A stretch of DNA of 64,000 nucleotides from DYKG01 sp964596185 (GCA_964596185.1 CAZQUE010000013.1:19297-83296); one strand, 5' to 3'. Shown: positions 44,288-53,668, counted from the stretch's first letter. Program-made: numbers and translations. The notes: generated by a model not told the origin, from the letters alone.

Positions 44288-46128
44288 AAATAGAGAATTT
44301 TGAAAATCCAGCTTTTGATTTGAGCCAGATCGGCATTAAAGAAGAAAAAGAGCTTAAGCATTATCAGGTTTTGACTAACCGGTTTACCAATTTTGAAATT
44401 GGCATCGCCTGGGTAACATCGCTGCTGTTCATTGTCGCCTATGTAATATGTGAGGCTTTTGGCGTAAGTTACGGGTCATTGCTGCATGCAAGAATCATGT
44501 ATTCGATTTTTGTCATGATCAATGTTTCTGCCGCTCTCTATTCTTTGTATGCCTGGTCAAGAATTCCCAGTCGCAGCATTGCCAAAGATTCGATGCTGTT
44601 TTTTACCATTTCCATGCTCAGCGCCGCCATTGGCAACAGTATCGACTTCATTTTCTGGATTACCGAAATTGCGGCATTCAAACAAAGTGTTTTCACCAAT
44701 CTATTTTTCATTCTGGCGATTTTGTTTTCGCTGCCTGGAATACATCTTCTGGGCAAAGTCTGTCGAGTAGAATTCGGTCGACAACCAATCATTTACTATA
44801 TTGCGATAATGTTGATCTACATTATGATTCCATTGTTGATGAACTCGCATTCGTTGTTATCAGTCAATCAGCTTGGTACCATCAGCAATCTAAAAGAGTT
44901 CGTCTTTGGACTTCTTTACGCCATCGGCATCGGTTACATGGCTGCCATAGCCATTCACCTCTGGCGCGCTGCTCAAGGTCGACTTTTTCTCTCTGCCAAG
45001 CTAATAAGTATCGGTATGATTGCGATGAGCTTTGGCTGCTCAATTTATGCGGGACTTTTTCCCAGAATACCGGCGGCGGAAATCCCCTCCAGTCCGGTGC
45101 ATCTAATCATCGCTCTTGGCTACGTAATTTCTGCCTGCGGCATCAAAAGAACTGAAAGTATCATCAACACCATTTTCAATCTTCGCGATTCTAAATTGCC
45201 GCCATGGCTTACTTTGGTCGAGCTTTTCGGCAAAAGCGAAGGACTCGACGTCTATAAAAGACTTGAAGAAAGCGTAAAGTCCACGTTGCAGGAACTTTCA
45301 AAGGCCAAAGAAGAAAGCCAGCAAAAGCAGGTCGCGATAAGTGAGCTTGAACAGGAAATACAACTTCGCCGACAGACTGAAAGGGAATTGATTGTTGCAA
45401 AAGAAAAGGCAGAAGAAGCCAACCTTGCCAAGTCGCATTTTCTGGCAATGATGAGTCATGAACTTAAAACCCCACTTACGGCGATCAAAGGTTATGGCGA
45501 ATTACTGCGTGGGCCAGCAAGGCAAAACCTTATCGAATCGGGAAAAATCTTTGATCTTGCCGATCAGATCGTTATCAATGCCAACAATCTACACGCGATG
45601 ATTGAGGGCTTATTGAGCTTTTCGTTACTCGAAAGCGGCAAATTTTCTCTAAAAAAAGAGCGCTTTGCCATTTCCGACATTCTGGCATACATAAATTCGC
45701 TTGAAGCAGATCATTCCAAGACCAGAAAGAGCAAGTTCGTTCAGAAGATTGAGCAACCCGAACTGATATTGTTTTCAGATAAACAGGCAATTCAACACAT
45801 TATTGTCAACCTTCTCACCAATGCATTCAAGTTCTGTCAGGCCGGCACTGTTACGCTTGAGATAAGAGGTTCTGGCCAAAATGATCTTTATTTAGCTGTT
45901 AGCGATGACGGCATTGGCATGGATCAGCAGCACCTTGAAAAGATTTTCCAACCCTTCTTTCAGGTTAGTCATGGAACGACGAGAAAATTTGGGGGTTCAG
46001 GCCTGGGTTTAAGCATCGTAAAAAAAATAGTCGGAGAAATGAACGGCAAAATTCTTGTAGAAAGCCAAATCGGCCAGGGAAGCAAATTCGAAGTATTCCT
46101 ACCCGAAGTTATACACCTGGAGAAATAA
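44284..46128 (+). CDS. Membrane sensor histidine kinase
   Basis: 614 aa from the ATG at 44284, which overlaps the upstream stop (ATGA). The N-terminal half has about seven or eight spans (about 40-275) with little periplasmic loop, resembling 7TM-type sensors that detect signals in or near the membrane. A coiled coil (about 320-375) leads to HisKA (M-M-S-H-E-L-K-T-P-L, phospho-His392) and HATPase_c with N-L-L-T-N-A-F-K, D-D-G-I-G-M, F-Q-P-F-F and G-S-G-L-G-L. No receiver domain is fused and no response regulator gene is nearby, so the partner is encoded elsewhere. Position after a giant surface protein suggests envelope sensing, by inference. Confidence 0.92.
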   Translation: MKIENFENPAFDLSQIGIKEEKELKHYQVLTNRFTNFEIGIAWVTSLLFIVAYVICEAFGVSYGSLLHARIMYSIFVMINVSAALYSLYAWSRIPSRSIAKDSMLFFTISMLSAAIGNSIDFIFWITEIAAFKQSVFTNLFFILAILFSLPGIHLLGKVCRVEFGRQPIIYYIAIMLIYIMIPLLMNSHSLLSVNQLGTISNLKEFVFGLLYAIGIGYMAAIAIHLWRAAQGRLFLSAKLISIGMIAMSFGCSIYAGLFPRIPAAEIPSSPVHLIIALGYVISACGIKRTESIINTIFNLRDSKLPPWLTLVELFGKSEGLDVYKRLEESVKSTLQELSKAKEESQQKQVAISELEQEIQLRRQTERELIVAKEKAEEANLAKSHFLAMMSHELKTPLTAIKGYGELLRGPARQNLIESGKIFDLADQIVINANNLHAMIEGLLSFSLLESGKFSLKKERFAISDILAYINSLEADHSKTRKSKFVQKIEQPELILFSDKQAIQHIIVNLLTNAFKFCQAGTVTLEIRGSGQNDLYLAVSDDGIGMDQQHLEKIFQPFFQVSHGTTRKFGGSGLGLSIVKKIVGEMNGKILVESQIGQGSKFEVFLPEVIHLEK

Positions 46129-46129
46129 G

Positions 46130-46591
46130 ATGACCAGCACCAACAATAAAACAGTTCAGATATTTTCAGACGGAGCCTGCAGCGGTAATCCCGGCCCTGG
46201 CGGATGGGGAGCGATTCTTCGTTACAAAGGGCATGAGAAAGAAATAAGTGGTGGAGAAAAAGAGACTACCAATAACCAAATGGAGTTACTGGCGGTGATT
46301 TCTGCCCTCGAATGCCTTAAGGAACCCTGTTCGGTTGAAATCTGCACTGACAGCCAATATATTGCGAATGCCTTTGAAAAAGGCTGGCTCGACACCTGGC
46401 AGAAGAATGGCTGGAAAACTTCGGCCAAGAAACCGGTAAAAAACCGCGAACTCTGGGAAAGACTACTGATTCAAGCCAATAAACACCAACTTAGCTGGCA
46501 ATGGGTTAAAGGACATTCCGGCCATCCAGAGAATGAACGCTGTGATGAACTGGCAGTAATCGAAAGAGATAAGGCGGCAAAGCAGAGGTGA
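46130..46591 (+). CDS. rnhA: Ribonuclease HI
   Basis: 153 aa, the normal length. All four catalytic acids are present: Asp14 (F-S-D-G-A), Glu52 (Q-M-E-L-L), Asp74 (C-T-D-S-Q-Y) and Asp139 (E-R-C-D-E-L), along with the basic protrusion loop (W-K-T-S-A-K-K) and a conserved His (K-G-H-S-G-H). It cuts the RNA strand of RNA-DNA hybrids in the cytoplasm. It begins one base after the histidine kinase stop with GGAG upstream and ends with a GTGA overlap with the next gene. Its presence inside an envelope operon is probably housekeeping by chance. Confidence 0.96.
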   Translation: MTSTNNKTVQIFSDGACSGNPGPGGWGAILRYKGHEKEISGGEKETTNNQMELLAVISALECLKEPCSVEICTDSQYIANAFEKGWLDTWQKNGWKTSAKKPVKNRELWERLLIQANKHQLSWQWVKGHSGHPENERCDELAVIERDKAAKQR

Positions 46592-48009
46592 AATCGGCAG
46601 TCTGGTTGATATTGCTTTTTCTATTGCCGTTTTCAACGCTGACGGCTCAGGATGCCTTATCAATTCTGGAAAGTCTGCCCCCACCCCAGGTTGAATATCA
46701 AACTGCTCCAGAAAACTCTTACCCGACAGTGCAAACGGAGCCAGAAAAACTTTTGCCAACGCAAATCGAAACACCACAGCCCAAAAGCGTTTCAGTGGAT
46801 ACCGAAAAGCTCATCGATCAGGTCACTCCTCAACCATTTAAGAGCCTGGCGGGTATTGTTAAAAATATTTCGAGTTCACCTGCCAGTGAAACAAAGCCTC
46901 TCAAGGCATCTACAAAAAATGAAGCTATCTATGAGAAGCCGGCAGAAATTCAGACTGCAAAAGTAAAAGTAGTTGAAGCACCATCAAAAGCATATCAAAG
47001 CTTTAGAACCCTGCAAAAGAATAGTCTGGTAGAAGAATGGCAAGTCGCTATACAAAAAAACCTGCAATTGGTTTCTGATTGTATCGAACTGAGCCAGCAG
47101 CAGCCGATAGCAGACAAAACGGTTCCCAAAGGCGATAAAGAAGAAACTGAAGAGGGAACAGATGAATCCGCTGAAGAACCAGGCGACTCAAAATCTTTCG
47201 ATTCTGTATTTGCGAAAGTCAAAGGTTTGCAGAAGAAAGAAAAATGGAAAGAAATAATCGAAACTTTTGAAGAAAATCCGGATGCAGGAGAAACGAAAGA
47301 AGGGCTTGAATTCATTCTCGAAGCACTACTGAATCAGGAAAAACCAGATGTAAACTCTATCAGGCGTAACGGAAACAGCCTGTTACAGTTAGACAAGAAA
47401 AGTGCATGGGGCAATTACGCCATGGCATATTATTATTACAACAGCAGAAAACCGAATGCCGCCAAAGGTGCCAAGCATTTGGACGAAGCATTGAAAGCCA
47501 AGAAACCGCCTCCCGGAGCTTCAAAGCTTTATTGGATGAACCTTTTGAAAAAGCTCTGGATTGTCGGACTGCTTATTCTCGGGGCAATAATTGGTGGAAT
47601 AAATCATGTCATCAAAAAGAAAAAGGCGGCCCAGATCATTCTTGATGATAATGAGAGCCCACCCCAGGAAGGCATTACGGAGGAAGCGCCCGCTCTGCCC
47701 AGCTCAGGCCTTGCAGGCAAACTAAAACCTCTGATCGATAAGCTTCAGCCGCTTTTAGACAAAATACGCAAAAAGAAGCCCGGCAATCAGCAGGATTCAG
47801 GTGCAAATGCGACAAAAGCCCCGCCAGAAGCAACCAAACCAGACAACACCCCTGATGATGCTCAGGGCATTTCAGAGGTTGCCCCGGAGAATGAAGAATT
47901 GGCAAGCAGCGATCAGGCCAGCCAACGGCCAGAATCAAATGAGCATTCTGCAGCCGCCGAGCCTGAAATTTCGCCGCCTCTACCTGAAAATTCTGAAGAG
48001 GAAAAATAA
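46588..48009 (+). CDS. Signal-anchored membrane protein of unknown function
   Basis: 473 aa, starting at a GTG that overlaps the rnhA stop. A signal peptide (end about L-T-A-Q) is followed by a Pro/Thr/Glu-rich region, a helical domain (about 140-320, with TPR-like helix pairs such as W-G-N-Y-A-M-A-Y-Y-Y-Y), one span (about 328-347) and a basic, then Pro/Glu-rich, cytoplasmic tail. I do not recognise the family. A strong bidirectional terminator ends the transcript. Confidence 0.72.
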   Translation: MKSAVWLILLFLLPFSTLTAQDALSILESLPPPQVEYQTAPENSYPTVQTEPEKLLPTQIETPQPKSVSVDTEKLIDQVTPQPFKSLAGIVKNISSSPASETKPLKASTKNEAIYEKPAEIQTAKVKVVEAPSKAYQSFRTLQKNSLVEEWQVAIQKNLQLVSDCIELSQQQPIADKTVPKGDKEETEEGTDESAEEPGDSKSFDSVFAKVKGLQKKEKWKEIIETFEENPDAGETKEGLEFILEALLNQEKPDVNSIRRNGNSLLQLDKKSAWGNYAMAYYYYNSRKPNAAKGAKHLDEALKAKKPPPGASKLYWMNLLKKLWIVGLLILGAIIGGINHVIKKKKAAQIILDDNESPPQEGITEEAPALPSSGLAGKLKPLIDKLQPLLDKIRKKKPGNQQDSGANATKAPPEATKPDNTPDDAQGISEVAPENEELASSDQASQRPESNEHSAAAEPEISPPLPENSEEEK

Positions 48010-48022
48010 AAGATTCAAAAAA

Positions 48023-48069
48023 CAAAAGCGGCAGTCAGAAATATTTTCTAACTACCGCTTTTGTTTTTT
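48023..48069. terminator. Bidirectional terminator between convergent genes
   Basis: CAAAAGCGG (48023-48031) pairs with CCGCTTTTG (48055-48063), and the inner arms AGTcAGAA/TTCTaACT add further pairs. T-runs follow on both strands, so it can end the plus-strand operon and the small minus-strand gene. Confidence 0.8.
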
Positions 48070-48089
48070 AGTCAGCTTTAAAAGCGAGC

Positions 48090-48266
48090 TTATTTTTTGC
48101 GATAAACGTTCAGGCCAACTTTTTCTTCTCTGCCAGGCAGAGCATAGTTGCCTTCGGTTGAAGCAACAATAATGGACTTACCGGAAGAAGATACGCCAAA
48201 TTCTTTGGTCAGATCAACTTTAATGGTAAGAATATTGCCTTCGATATTCATTTCAACGTTTTTCAT
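48090..48266 (-). CDS. Small conserved protein of unknown function
   Basis: 58 aa from the ATG at 48266, chosen because GGAGGA lies 5 bases upstream. The pattern I-E-G-N-I-L-T-I-K-V-D-L, then S-S-S-G-K-S-I-I-V-A-S-T-E-G-N and a final G-L-N-V-Y matches a widespread family of small beta-rich bacterial proteins that I have seen annotated only as hypothetical. No signal peptide or cysteine is present. Expected to be a compact cytoplasmic beta-domain. Monocistronic between two hairpins, with a near-perfect ribosome site, so it may be well expressed. Confidence 0.82.
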   Translation of the reverse strand: MKNVEMNIEGNILTIKVDLTKEFGVSSSGKSIIVASTEGNYALPGREEKVGLNVYRKK

Positions 48267-48316
48267 GCATTCCTCCATTTATTTTACGCCTGCATCGGTG
48301 AGGCAAGGGTAACACA

Positions 48317-48362
48317 AAATCAGGCGTATTTCCAGCCTTTTGTCGTGGAAATACGCTGATTT
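48317..48362 (-). terminator. Long inverted repeat, probable terminator of the LysM gene
   Basis: A 17-bp stem (48317-48334 with 48346-48362, one bulged G) around an 11-base loop, starting 8 bases after the LysM stop. On the minus strand it is followed by TTTTGTGTT, a weak U-tract. Its symmetry and length leave open a regulatory or processing role for the downstream small gene. Confidence 0.6.
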
Positions 48363-48369
48363 AAAAAGT

Positions 48370-49089
48370 TCAGTCTTTGGGAATTCTCAGAGTCATACCA
48401 ACTTTAAGAAGTTTTGGGTTGGTAATACCGTTGAACTGGGCGATTTCTTTCCACTTTGCGGTAGTGCCAAAAACCTTTTTGCTGATTTTTCCAAGGGTGT
48501 CACCGGAAACGACAACATACTCACTGAAAGCCGATTCAGGTTCAGAATCTTCTTCGACATCGGCAACGACTTCATCAGCCGGAACTGGATCGGGAGAAGG
48601 TTCTTCAACGTAAGGTTCAGGCTCGGCAACTGGTTCAGGTTCTGCAACCGGCTCGGGTTCCACATAAGGTTCGGGTTCGAGATAGGGCTCAGGCTGTTCG
48701 GTTACCAGTGAGGCTTCATCGCCTACGGGCACTTCTTTCGGAGGCACAACAGCATCTTCAAGCACCTTGAAGTTTCTTACCTGAAGCGCACCAACTGGAT
48801 ATTTCTGGTCAGGTTTGAAAACATTGCCGAAAACTCTAATCTTCACGGCACGGTTTTCAGCGACTTTGGCCGCGTTATCACCGATCAGAATGATTTCCTG
48901 GCCATCGAGAGTTTTAAACAGCACCTTGCCTTCGGCAACTGAATCAACCATGCCGGTAACCGTGGTTGAACGCTGTTTTTTGCCAAACCATTCTCCCGGT
49001 TTCCACCAGCTGGTCCATTTGCTTGCGGCAAAAACGGGCATAGAAAGCATGGACAGGATTACTACAACACTAAATAGTCTTTTCCTCAT
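48370..49089 (-). CDS. Secreted LysM-domain protein
   Basis: 239 aa. The signal peptide ends V-F-A-A. An OB/SH3-like beta domain (about 42-110, V-T-G-M-V-D-S-V ... I-I-L-I-G-D) is followed by a Pro-Glu-Pro low-complexity linker (about 130-180) and a C-terminal LysM (about 190-236: V-V-S-G-D-T-L-G-K-I-S and L-K-V-G-M-T-L-R-I-P). LysM binds peptidoglycan glycan strands, so this should be a periplasmic wall-associated protein with a spacer. AGGGGG lies 12 bases before the ATG. No enzymatic domain. It has its own transcript, ended by a long hairpin. Confidence 0.88.
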   Translation of the reverse strand: MRKRLFSVVVILSMLSMPVFAASKWTSWWKPGEWFGKKQRSTTVTGMVDSVAEGKVLFKTLDGQEIILIGDNAAKVAENRAVKIRVFGNVFKPDQKYPVGALQVRNFKVLEDAVVPPKEVPVGDEASLVTEQPEPYLEPEPYVEPEPVAEPEPVAEPEPYVEEPSPDPVPADEVVADVEEDSEPESAFSEYVVVSGDTLGKISKKVFGTTAKWKEIAQFNGITNPKLLKVGMTLRIPKD

Positions 49090-49200
49090 TTCGGATAAAG
49101 CCCCCTGTATTTATTGAATTCCTATGTCTGGGAATGTATAACTTTCACAGAACATTTTCAAGAGGGAATTGAACTTTAATCGTCAGTTTTTCCCAATTTT

Positions 49201-51420
49201 TCAGTCTTTCACTTCAAAAAACGGTGATCTGAAGGTTTTAATCGCGTGGCTAAATATATTTTCATAGGCCTGCTCATTTTCAGAGCCAATGAAAAAGCGC
49301 AGCAAGAATAGCAATTGCTCGTCAAAAACCAGATAATCAACAACTGTTAAAGGGCCATTGCCAGAACTGATCATCCATTTAATCTGATAGATCCGCATCG
49401 AATCGGAAGCAATCAGATCTGGTCCCTTCCGTAGCCGCAAAGAAAGCTCCGGGGTCTTCTCAAGCTCTGCAGTTCGCTGATTTACGTGCTCTTTTATTGT
49501 ATCCTCTTCGGTTTGCTCGTTGATTCCAACAAATGCCGTAAACTTTTCACGAAATGGGCCACTGGCCGCTAACTCGCGAAAATCTGTTTCTTTATCATCC
49601 AATTTCCAGGAAATGGGCAACTCGAGTTCGATGGTCTGGGAAGCATTGCCAATTTTATGAAAGCCGGCAACACGCTCAGGATAACTACCGTCAGTAAAGC
49701 TTCTGGCAATACCAGTCAGAGAGAATCCGGCAAAGACAAATACAAAAAGCAAAGCTATTGCACCGGCGAATGTTCGCAAACGTCGCATTGGCAAAACCGG
49801 CACAAGGACGAGACTTAGTAAAGCTCCCCCGGCCAGACCACCGATATGAGCGCTATTGTCAACGCCCTGTTCTACCGAACCGATTACCAGATTGATCACC
49901 AGAATAAAAATCAGGGTAGAAAAATTGTTTTTACCCGCAAGCCTCTCTGAGCCACGTACCCGGAAAAATTCAAGCACAATCGCAGCAGAAAGCAAGCCAA
50001 GTACTGCTGACGAGGCTCCGGCTGAAAGAGTCTGCCCCGCATATACTGCGGCAAGGCTGCCGGTGAAGCCTGAAAAGAAGTATATGCCCAAAAACAAAGG
50101 CCAGCCAGTAACATTTTCAACCGGAGGCCCAAAAAACCTTAAGGCCAGAACATTCATGAACAGGTGCACCCAGCCAATATGAATGAAAAGACTGGTAAAC
50201 AAGCGGAAATATTCACCCTGATTCACGAGAAAAGCGCTGTTTGCACCTACCCTGATCAAAGTTACCAGATCTTCGATTCCGAGGGTCATCATCAGTCCGA
50301 CCGAGACAAGGAGAGTTGCCCAGACAAGTAAATCAGTACAGCGACTGCTTTCTGTGCCAACTTCAAGGCCTTCTTTTTCGGCCGAAACCAGCTGATTGAA
50401 TTTTGGCGAATTCTCCTGCTCGAGCTTCTTCATCTGGATCAACAAACGATTAGCCATGAACTCTTTGTTCTCGACAAGACCAAAAAATCTTTTACGCATG
50501 AAGGGCAACCACGCCTCGGCCGAGCCATCACCTTCTTCTTCATCCTCGGCATTGTTTTCGCAGGCCCGCATAGCTGCGCCCATCATCTGTTCGCCATCTG
50601 AAAAATCACCTGAATTGAAAACGCAAACGCCGCGCCAAAAATCGCGAATCTGGGGAGGCAAGCGTTCTATGCCCTCCTCGCTGGCTTTTAGAAGGCGTTC
50701 CAGGTCTTCGCGCCAACCCAAAAATGCGAAAAATATCATTCGACTAATGACCAGGTTGGCCTGCTTTTCAGGGCTGAAATCTTCTGGATCGGAAAGCTTT
50801 CTTTCAAGAGCCAACTGAGCGTCTATTGCCTCAGGGAAACGGGTTAACTCGAGATAGGCTCGCACCAGGTAAAGTAATTCCTCAAAATTGTAATCATCGA
50901 TGCTTTTTCCTTCAACAACCAGGTCTCTTACCATTCCTTCGAAATTGCGGTTATTGAAATGGATCAGCCCGATAAACACGCGAGTCATCGAATCATAAGG
51001 TTCACCACGGTCGAGCAGTTTCCGGATCTCCAGTTCAAGAGCATGTGGATCTTCGCCCAATTCATGTGCAACCCTGGCAATTTTGTGCAAATGAACGTTT
51101 AATTCAGACCAGGCGAGATGAGCCTTCCATCTTGCCAGTGGCTCAATTTCGCCCAGGCGATTTTCGGCCATAAGAACATCGATTTGCCGCTGAAGAAACA
51201 TTGGCAGAATCACGATCAGGAAAATTCCGGTGAGCGAAATCCCGATTGCAATGCCCCCGGCAACATCCTTGGCCAGTAGGAGAATCATCAGGCACAAAAG
51301 AAAAAACAGCTGCGAAATATACCCCGAATAATGGCGAAAGCCTTTGCGAAAAAGAGAAAAAATCATATAGCCGACATTAGCCATAATGATGTAGAGAACA
51401 AGTCGGTAGGCGATATCCAT
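49201..51420 (-). CDS. Rhomboid-family intramembrane serine protease with helical N-terminal domain
   Basis: 739 aa, far above the about 200-300 of simple rhomboids. Two or three spans at the N-terminus, a cytoplasmic helical/TPR-like domain (about 100-320) and the rhomboid core (about 365-560): H-L-F-M-N-V-L-A (oxyanion H-x3-N), G-A-S-S-A-V-L-G with nucleophile Ser470, and A-H-I-G-G with His525. A domain of about 150 residues follows outside the membrane. The motif has Ser rather than Gly after the nucleophile, but the dyad is complete, so activity is expected. It cleaves transmembrane proteins; substrates unknown. It starts 12 bases after topB stops. Confidence 0.88.
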   Translation of the reverse strand: MDIAYRLVLYIIMANVGYMIFSLFRKGFRHYSGYISQLFFLLCLMILLLAKDVAGGIAIGISLTGIFLIVILPMFLQRQIDVLMAENRLGEIEPLARWKAHLAWSELNVHLHKIARVAHELGEDPHALELEIRKLLDRGEPYDSMTRVFIGLIHFNNRNFEGMVRDLVVEGKSIDDYNFEELLYLVRAYLELTRFPEAIDAQLALERKLSDPEDFSPEKQANLVISRMIFFAFLGWREDLERLLKASEEGIERLPPQIRDFWRGVCVFNSGDFSDGEQMMGAAMRACENNAEDEEEGDGSAEAWLPFMRKRFFGLVENKEFMANRLLIQMKKLEQENSPKFNQLVSAEKEGLEVGTESSRCTDLLVWATLLVSVGLMMTLGIEDLVTLIRVGANSAFLVNQGEYFRLFTSLFIHIGWVHLFMNVLALRFFGPPVENVTGWPLFLGIYFFSGFTGSLAAVYAGQTLSAGASSAVLGLLSAAIVLEFFRVRGSERLAGKNNFSTLIFILVINLVIGSVEQGVDNSAHIGGLAGGALLSLVLVPVLPMRRLRTFAGAIALLFVFVFAGFSLTGIARSFTDGSYPERVAGFHKIGNASQTIELELPISWKLDDKETDFRELAASGPFREKFTAFVGINEQTEEDTIKEHVNQRTAELEKTPELSLRLRKGPDLIASDSMRIYQIKWMISSGNGPLTVVDYLVFDEQLLFLLRFFIGSENEQAYENIFSHAIKTFRSPFFEVKD

Positions 51421-51432
51421 AATTTTTTTCTT

Positions 51433-53568
51433 CTAATCTAAAATTAGCTCTATTGAGTTTTTTTCTTTATTCATGCCAATTTTGCCGGAAACCTTGGTGC
51501 CATCGTCAAGGACGAAACCTTTCATGGCTCTTGTGGTTTTGCCGGCAATCAAAAGATCGATAGCACTCTGTGAAAGCTTTTTGCCATGGAACTCTTTCCA
51601 GACGACGTAATGACAACCTTCTTTAAATCTATTGCATCCGAAACCCCGACTGCCCTCGATAATCTGGCCCTTGCCACAAGCCGGACAAACGCCGAAAGTT
51701 GGACGTGACACCGCGGGTTTTCTTTTGGCAGCCTGCTGAGGGGATGCCAGGTTTCTGGCGGTTTTTATCTTATTGACCACCTCGGCCACAAACTGCGAAA
51801 TATCGCGAATATAGTCATCGGCACTGTCTTTGCCACGAGCGATATCGGCGAGGCGTTTTTCCCAGTTGCCTGTAAGTTCCGGGCTTTTTATTTCCGGCTC
51901 GGCAAGTGAAATAAGATGAATGCCTTTTGCGGTTGGAATAAGTTTTTTCTTGTCACGCAGCATATAACCGACCCTGATTAATTTTTCAATAATCTCGGCG
52001 CGGGTTGCGGGTGTGCCAAGGCCACAATCTTTCATGGCATCGCGCAATTCTTCATCCTCAATAAGTTTGCCGGCGGTTTCCATCGCCTGCAACAGAGTTG
52101 ATTCGGTATAAGCTGCGGGCGGACGGGTTTTCTTGGTTTGTAGATCGGTTTTGACAATCTCGCGATGATCGCCTTTTTTAAGATCGGGCAAAGACTGATC
52201 ATTTTCTTCTTCATCGCCTTCGCTGTCTGATTTCTTGTCTTCGCTCTGACCTTTTTTGGGATATAGCGCCCGCCAGCCTTCAGCGGTAACTACTCTTCCA
52301 CCGGCTTTGAAATTTTCTTCGCCTGCTTTTATCAGCACCTGAGTAGATAGATACTCGTGATCAGGATAAAATGCGGCAAGGAAACGACGAACGACCAGAT
52401 CATAAATATTCTGTTCATTGCGGGGCCATGAAGAAATATCAGAGACTTTTTTTTCGGTAGGAATAATTGCGTGGTGGTCGGAAACTTTGGCATCGTTGAA
52501 AATACGCTTTTCTTTTTTGGGTCGGTTTTGCCGCAGGTAATCAAGATACTGCTCATAATCGTGCGGCAGAGAGGCAAGACGTTTTTCGATGGTTGGGAAA
52601 ATATCACCGGAAAGATAGCGACTATCAGTTCTTGGATAAGTGACAACCTTGCGCTTTTCATAAAGATTCTGTAAAACTGCCAGCGTATCGGCCGCAGTCA
52701 TACCATAACGACTGTTGGCATCGCGCTGCAGACTGGTAAGATCGTAAAGGAATGGCGGAACCTGCTTCTTTTTACTTTTCTTAACCGATGTGATTTTGGC
52801 AATTTGGCCACACAGGCTTTCGGCAAGTTGCTGAGCCCTGCTCTGGTCATCTATGCGACTGGGGAAATCCGTGGCATCCGGGTTGAACCAGATTGCGTTA
52901 AAATCACCAAGATCGGCAACGATTTCCCAGTAGTCTTTGGAGACAAAGTTCTGAATTTCAAGATGACGACCAACAACCATTGCCAGGGTGGGAGTTTGAA
53001 CCCTTCCCAGGGTTAACATTTCATTGAATTTCTTGGTATAGGCACGGGTAAAATTCATGCCGACAAGCCAGTCTGCATGACTTCGGCCCGCGGCAGCCCG
53101 GGCAAGGTCATCGTATTTCTCGCCAGGCCGTAAATCGGCAAAACCGTCTTTGATGGCTTCGTCAGTCATACTTGAAATCCAAAGGCGTTTGAAGGGTTTC
53201 GCGCAGCCTGAATGCTGATAAACAAGGCGAAAGATGAGTTCCCCTTCTCGACCAGCGTCAGCAGCGTTTATCAATTCTGAAACATCTTCACGCAGCATCA
53301 GTTTCGCCACAGTAGAGAACTGCTCGCTTGCCGATGGTATGACACTGAGCACCCATTTTTTCGGCAACATTGGCAAAGTAGCCAGCGACCATTTTTTCCA
53401 ATCTGGGTTCTGGGCTTCAGGGGCTCCGAGGGAAACAAGGTGGCCAAAACCCCAGGTAACGATGTAACCGTTGCCTTCCTGGAAGCCCTTGCCCTTCTGG
53501 GTTGCCCCAAGAATGCGGGCAATATCACGCCCAACCGATGGCTTTTCTGCGAATACCAGAGTTTTCAT
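51433..53568 (-). CDS. topB: DNA topoisomerase III
   Basis: 711 aa, slightly above E. coli TopB (653). The TOPRIM domain (V-F-A-E-K-P-S, then D-A-D-x-E region as N-A-A-D-A-G-R-E-G-E) is followed by the type IA core with L-T-L-G-R-V-Q-T-P-T and the active-site T-Y-P-R-T-D-S (Tyr311). The C-terminus has one four-Cys zinc-ribbon-type motif (C-P-A-C-G ... G-C-N-R-F-K-E-G-C) and a final A-I-D-L-L-x3-G-K-T repeat domain. An acidic insert (E-D-K-K-S-D-S-E-G-D) lies in domain II. It relaxes and decatenates DNA by single-strand passage. No plasmid or ICE genes accompany it, so I read it as chromosomal. Confidence 0.96.
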   Translation of the reverse strand: MKTLVFAEKPSVGRDIARILGATQKGKGFQEGNGYIVTWGFGHLVSLGAPEAQNPDWKKWSLATLPMLPKKWVLSVIPSASEQFSTVAKLMLREDVSELINAADAGREGELIFRLVYQHSGCAKPFKRLWISSMTDEAIKDGFADLRPGEKYDDLARAAAGRSHADWLVGMNFTRAYTKKFNEMLTLGRVQTPTLAMVVGRHLEIQNFVSKDYWEIVADLGDFNAIWFNPDATDFPSRIDDQSRAQQLAESLCGQIAKITSVKKSKKKQVPPFLYDLTSLQRDANSRYGMTAADTLAVLQNLYEKRKVVTYPRTDSRYLSGDIFPTIEKRLASLPHDYEQYLDYLRQNRPKKEKRIFNDAKVSDHHAIIPTEKKVSDISSWPRNEQNIYDLVVRRFLAAFYPDHEYLSTQVLIKAGEENFKAGGRVVTAEGWRALYPKKGQSEDKKSDSEGDEEENDQSLPDLKKGDHREIVKTDLQTKKTRPPAAYTESTLLQAMETAGKLIEDEELRDAMKDCGLGTPATRAEIIEKLIRVGYMLRDKKKLIPTAKGIHLISLAEPEIKSPELTGNWEKRLADIARGKDSADDYIRDISQFVAEVVNKIKTARNLASPQQAAKRKPAVSRPTFGVCPACGKGQIIEGSRGFGCNRFKEGCHYVVWKEFHGKKLSQSAIDLLIAGKTTRAMKGFVLDDGTKVSGKIGMNKEKNSIELILD

Positions 53569-53633
53569 GGCATTATGCTAACCTATGATTTTTTTAATGT
53601 CCAGAAAAGAGAATTTGTAAAATGATTAATTAT

Positions 53634-53668
53634 TTGCTCGTGCATACCGATGCGTTTTATATTATAAT
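53634..53668 (+). promoter_or_regulatory. Putative promoter of the second pilC gene
   Basis: TTGCTC (53634-53639) and, 18 bases on, TATATT (53658-53663), overlapped by a perfect TATAAT (53663-53668). The exact -10 is uncertain. A TCTGCC/GGCAGA hairpin (53693-53698, 53704-53709) lies in the leader, before an AAGGAGGG ribosome site. Confidence 0.45.

Noticed and set aside
48540..48700. Short tandem Pro-Glu repeats as a minisatellite or CRISPR-like array
   Set aside because: They code for the low-complexity linker of the LysM protein and have no regular spacer structure.
51433..53568. topB as a mark of an integrative element
   Set aside because: No integrase, relaxase, conjugation or att-like repeats nearby, and the adjacent tRNA-Pro is about 3 kb away with no duplicated 3' end seen.
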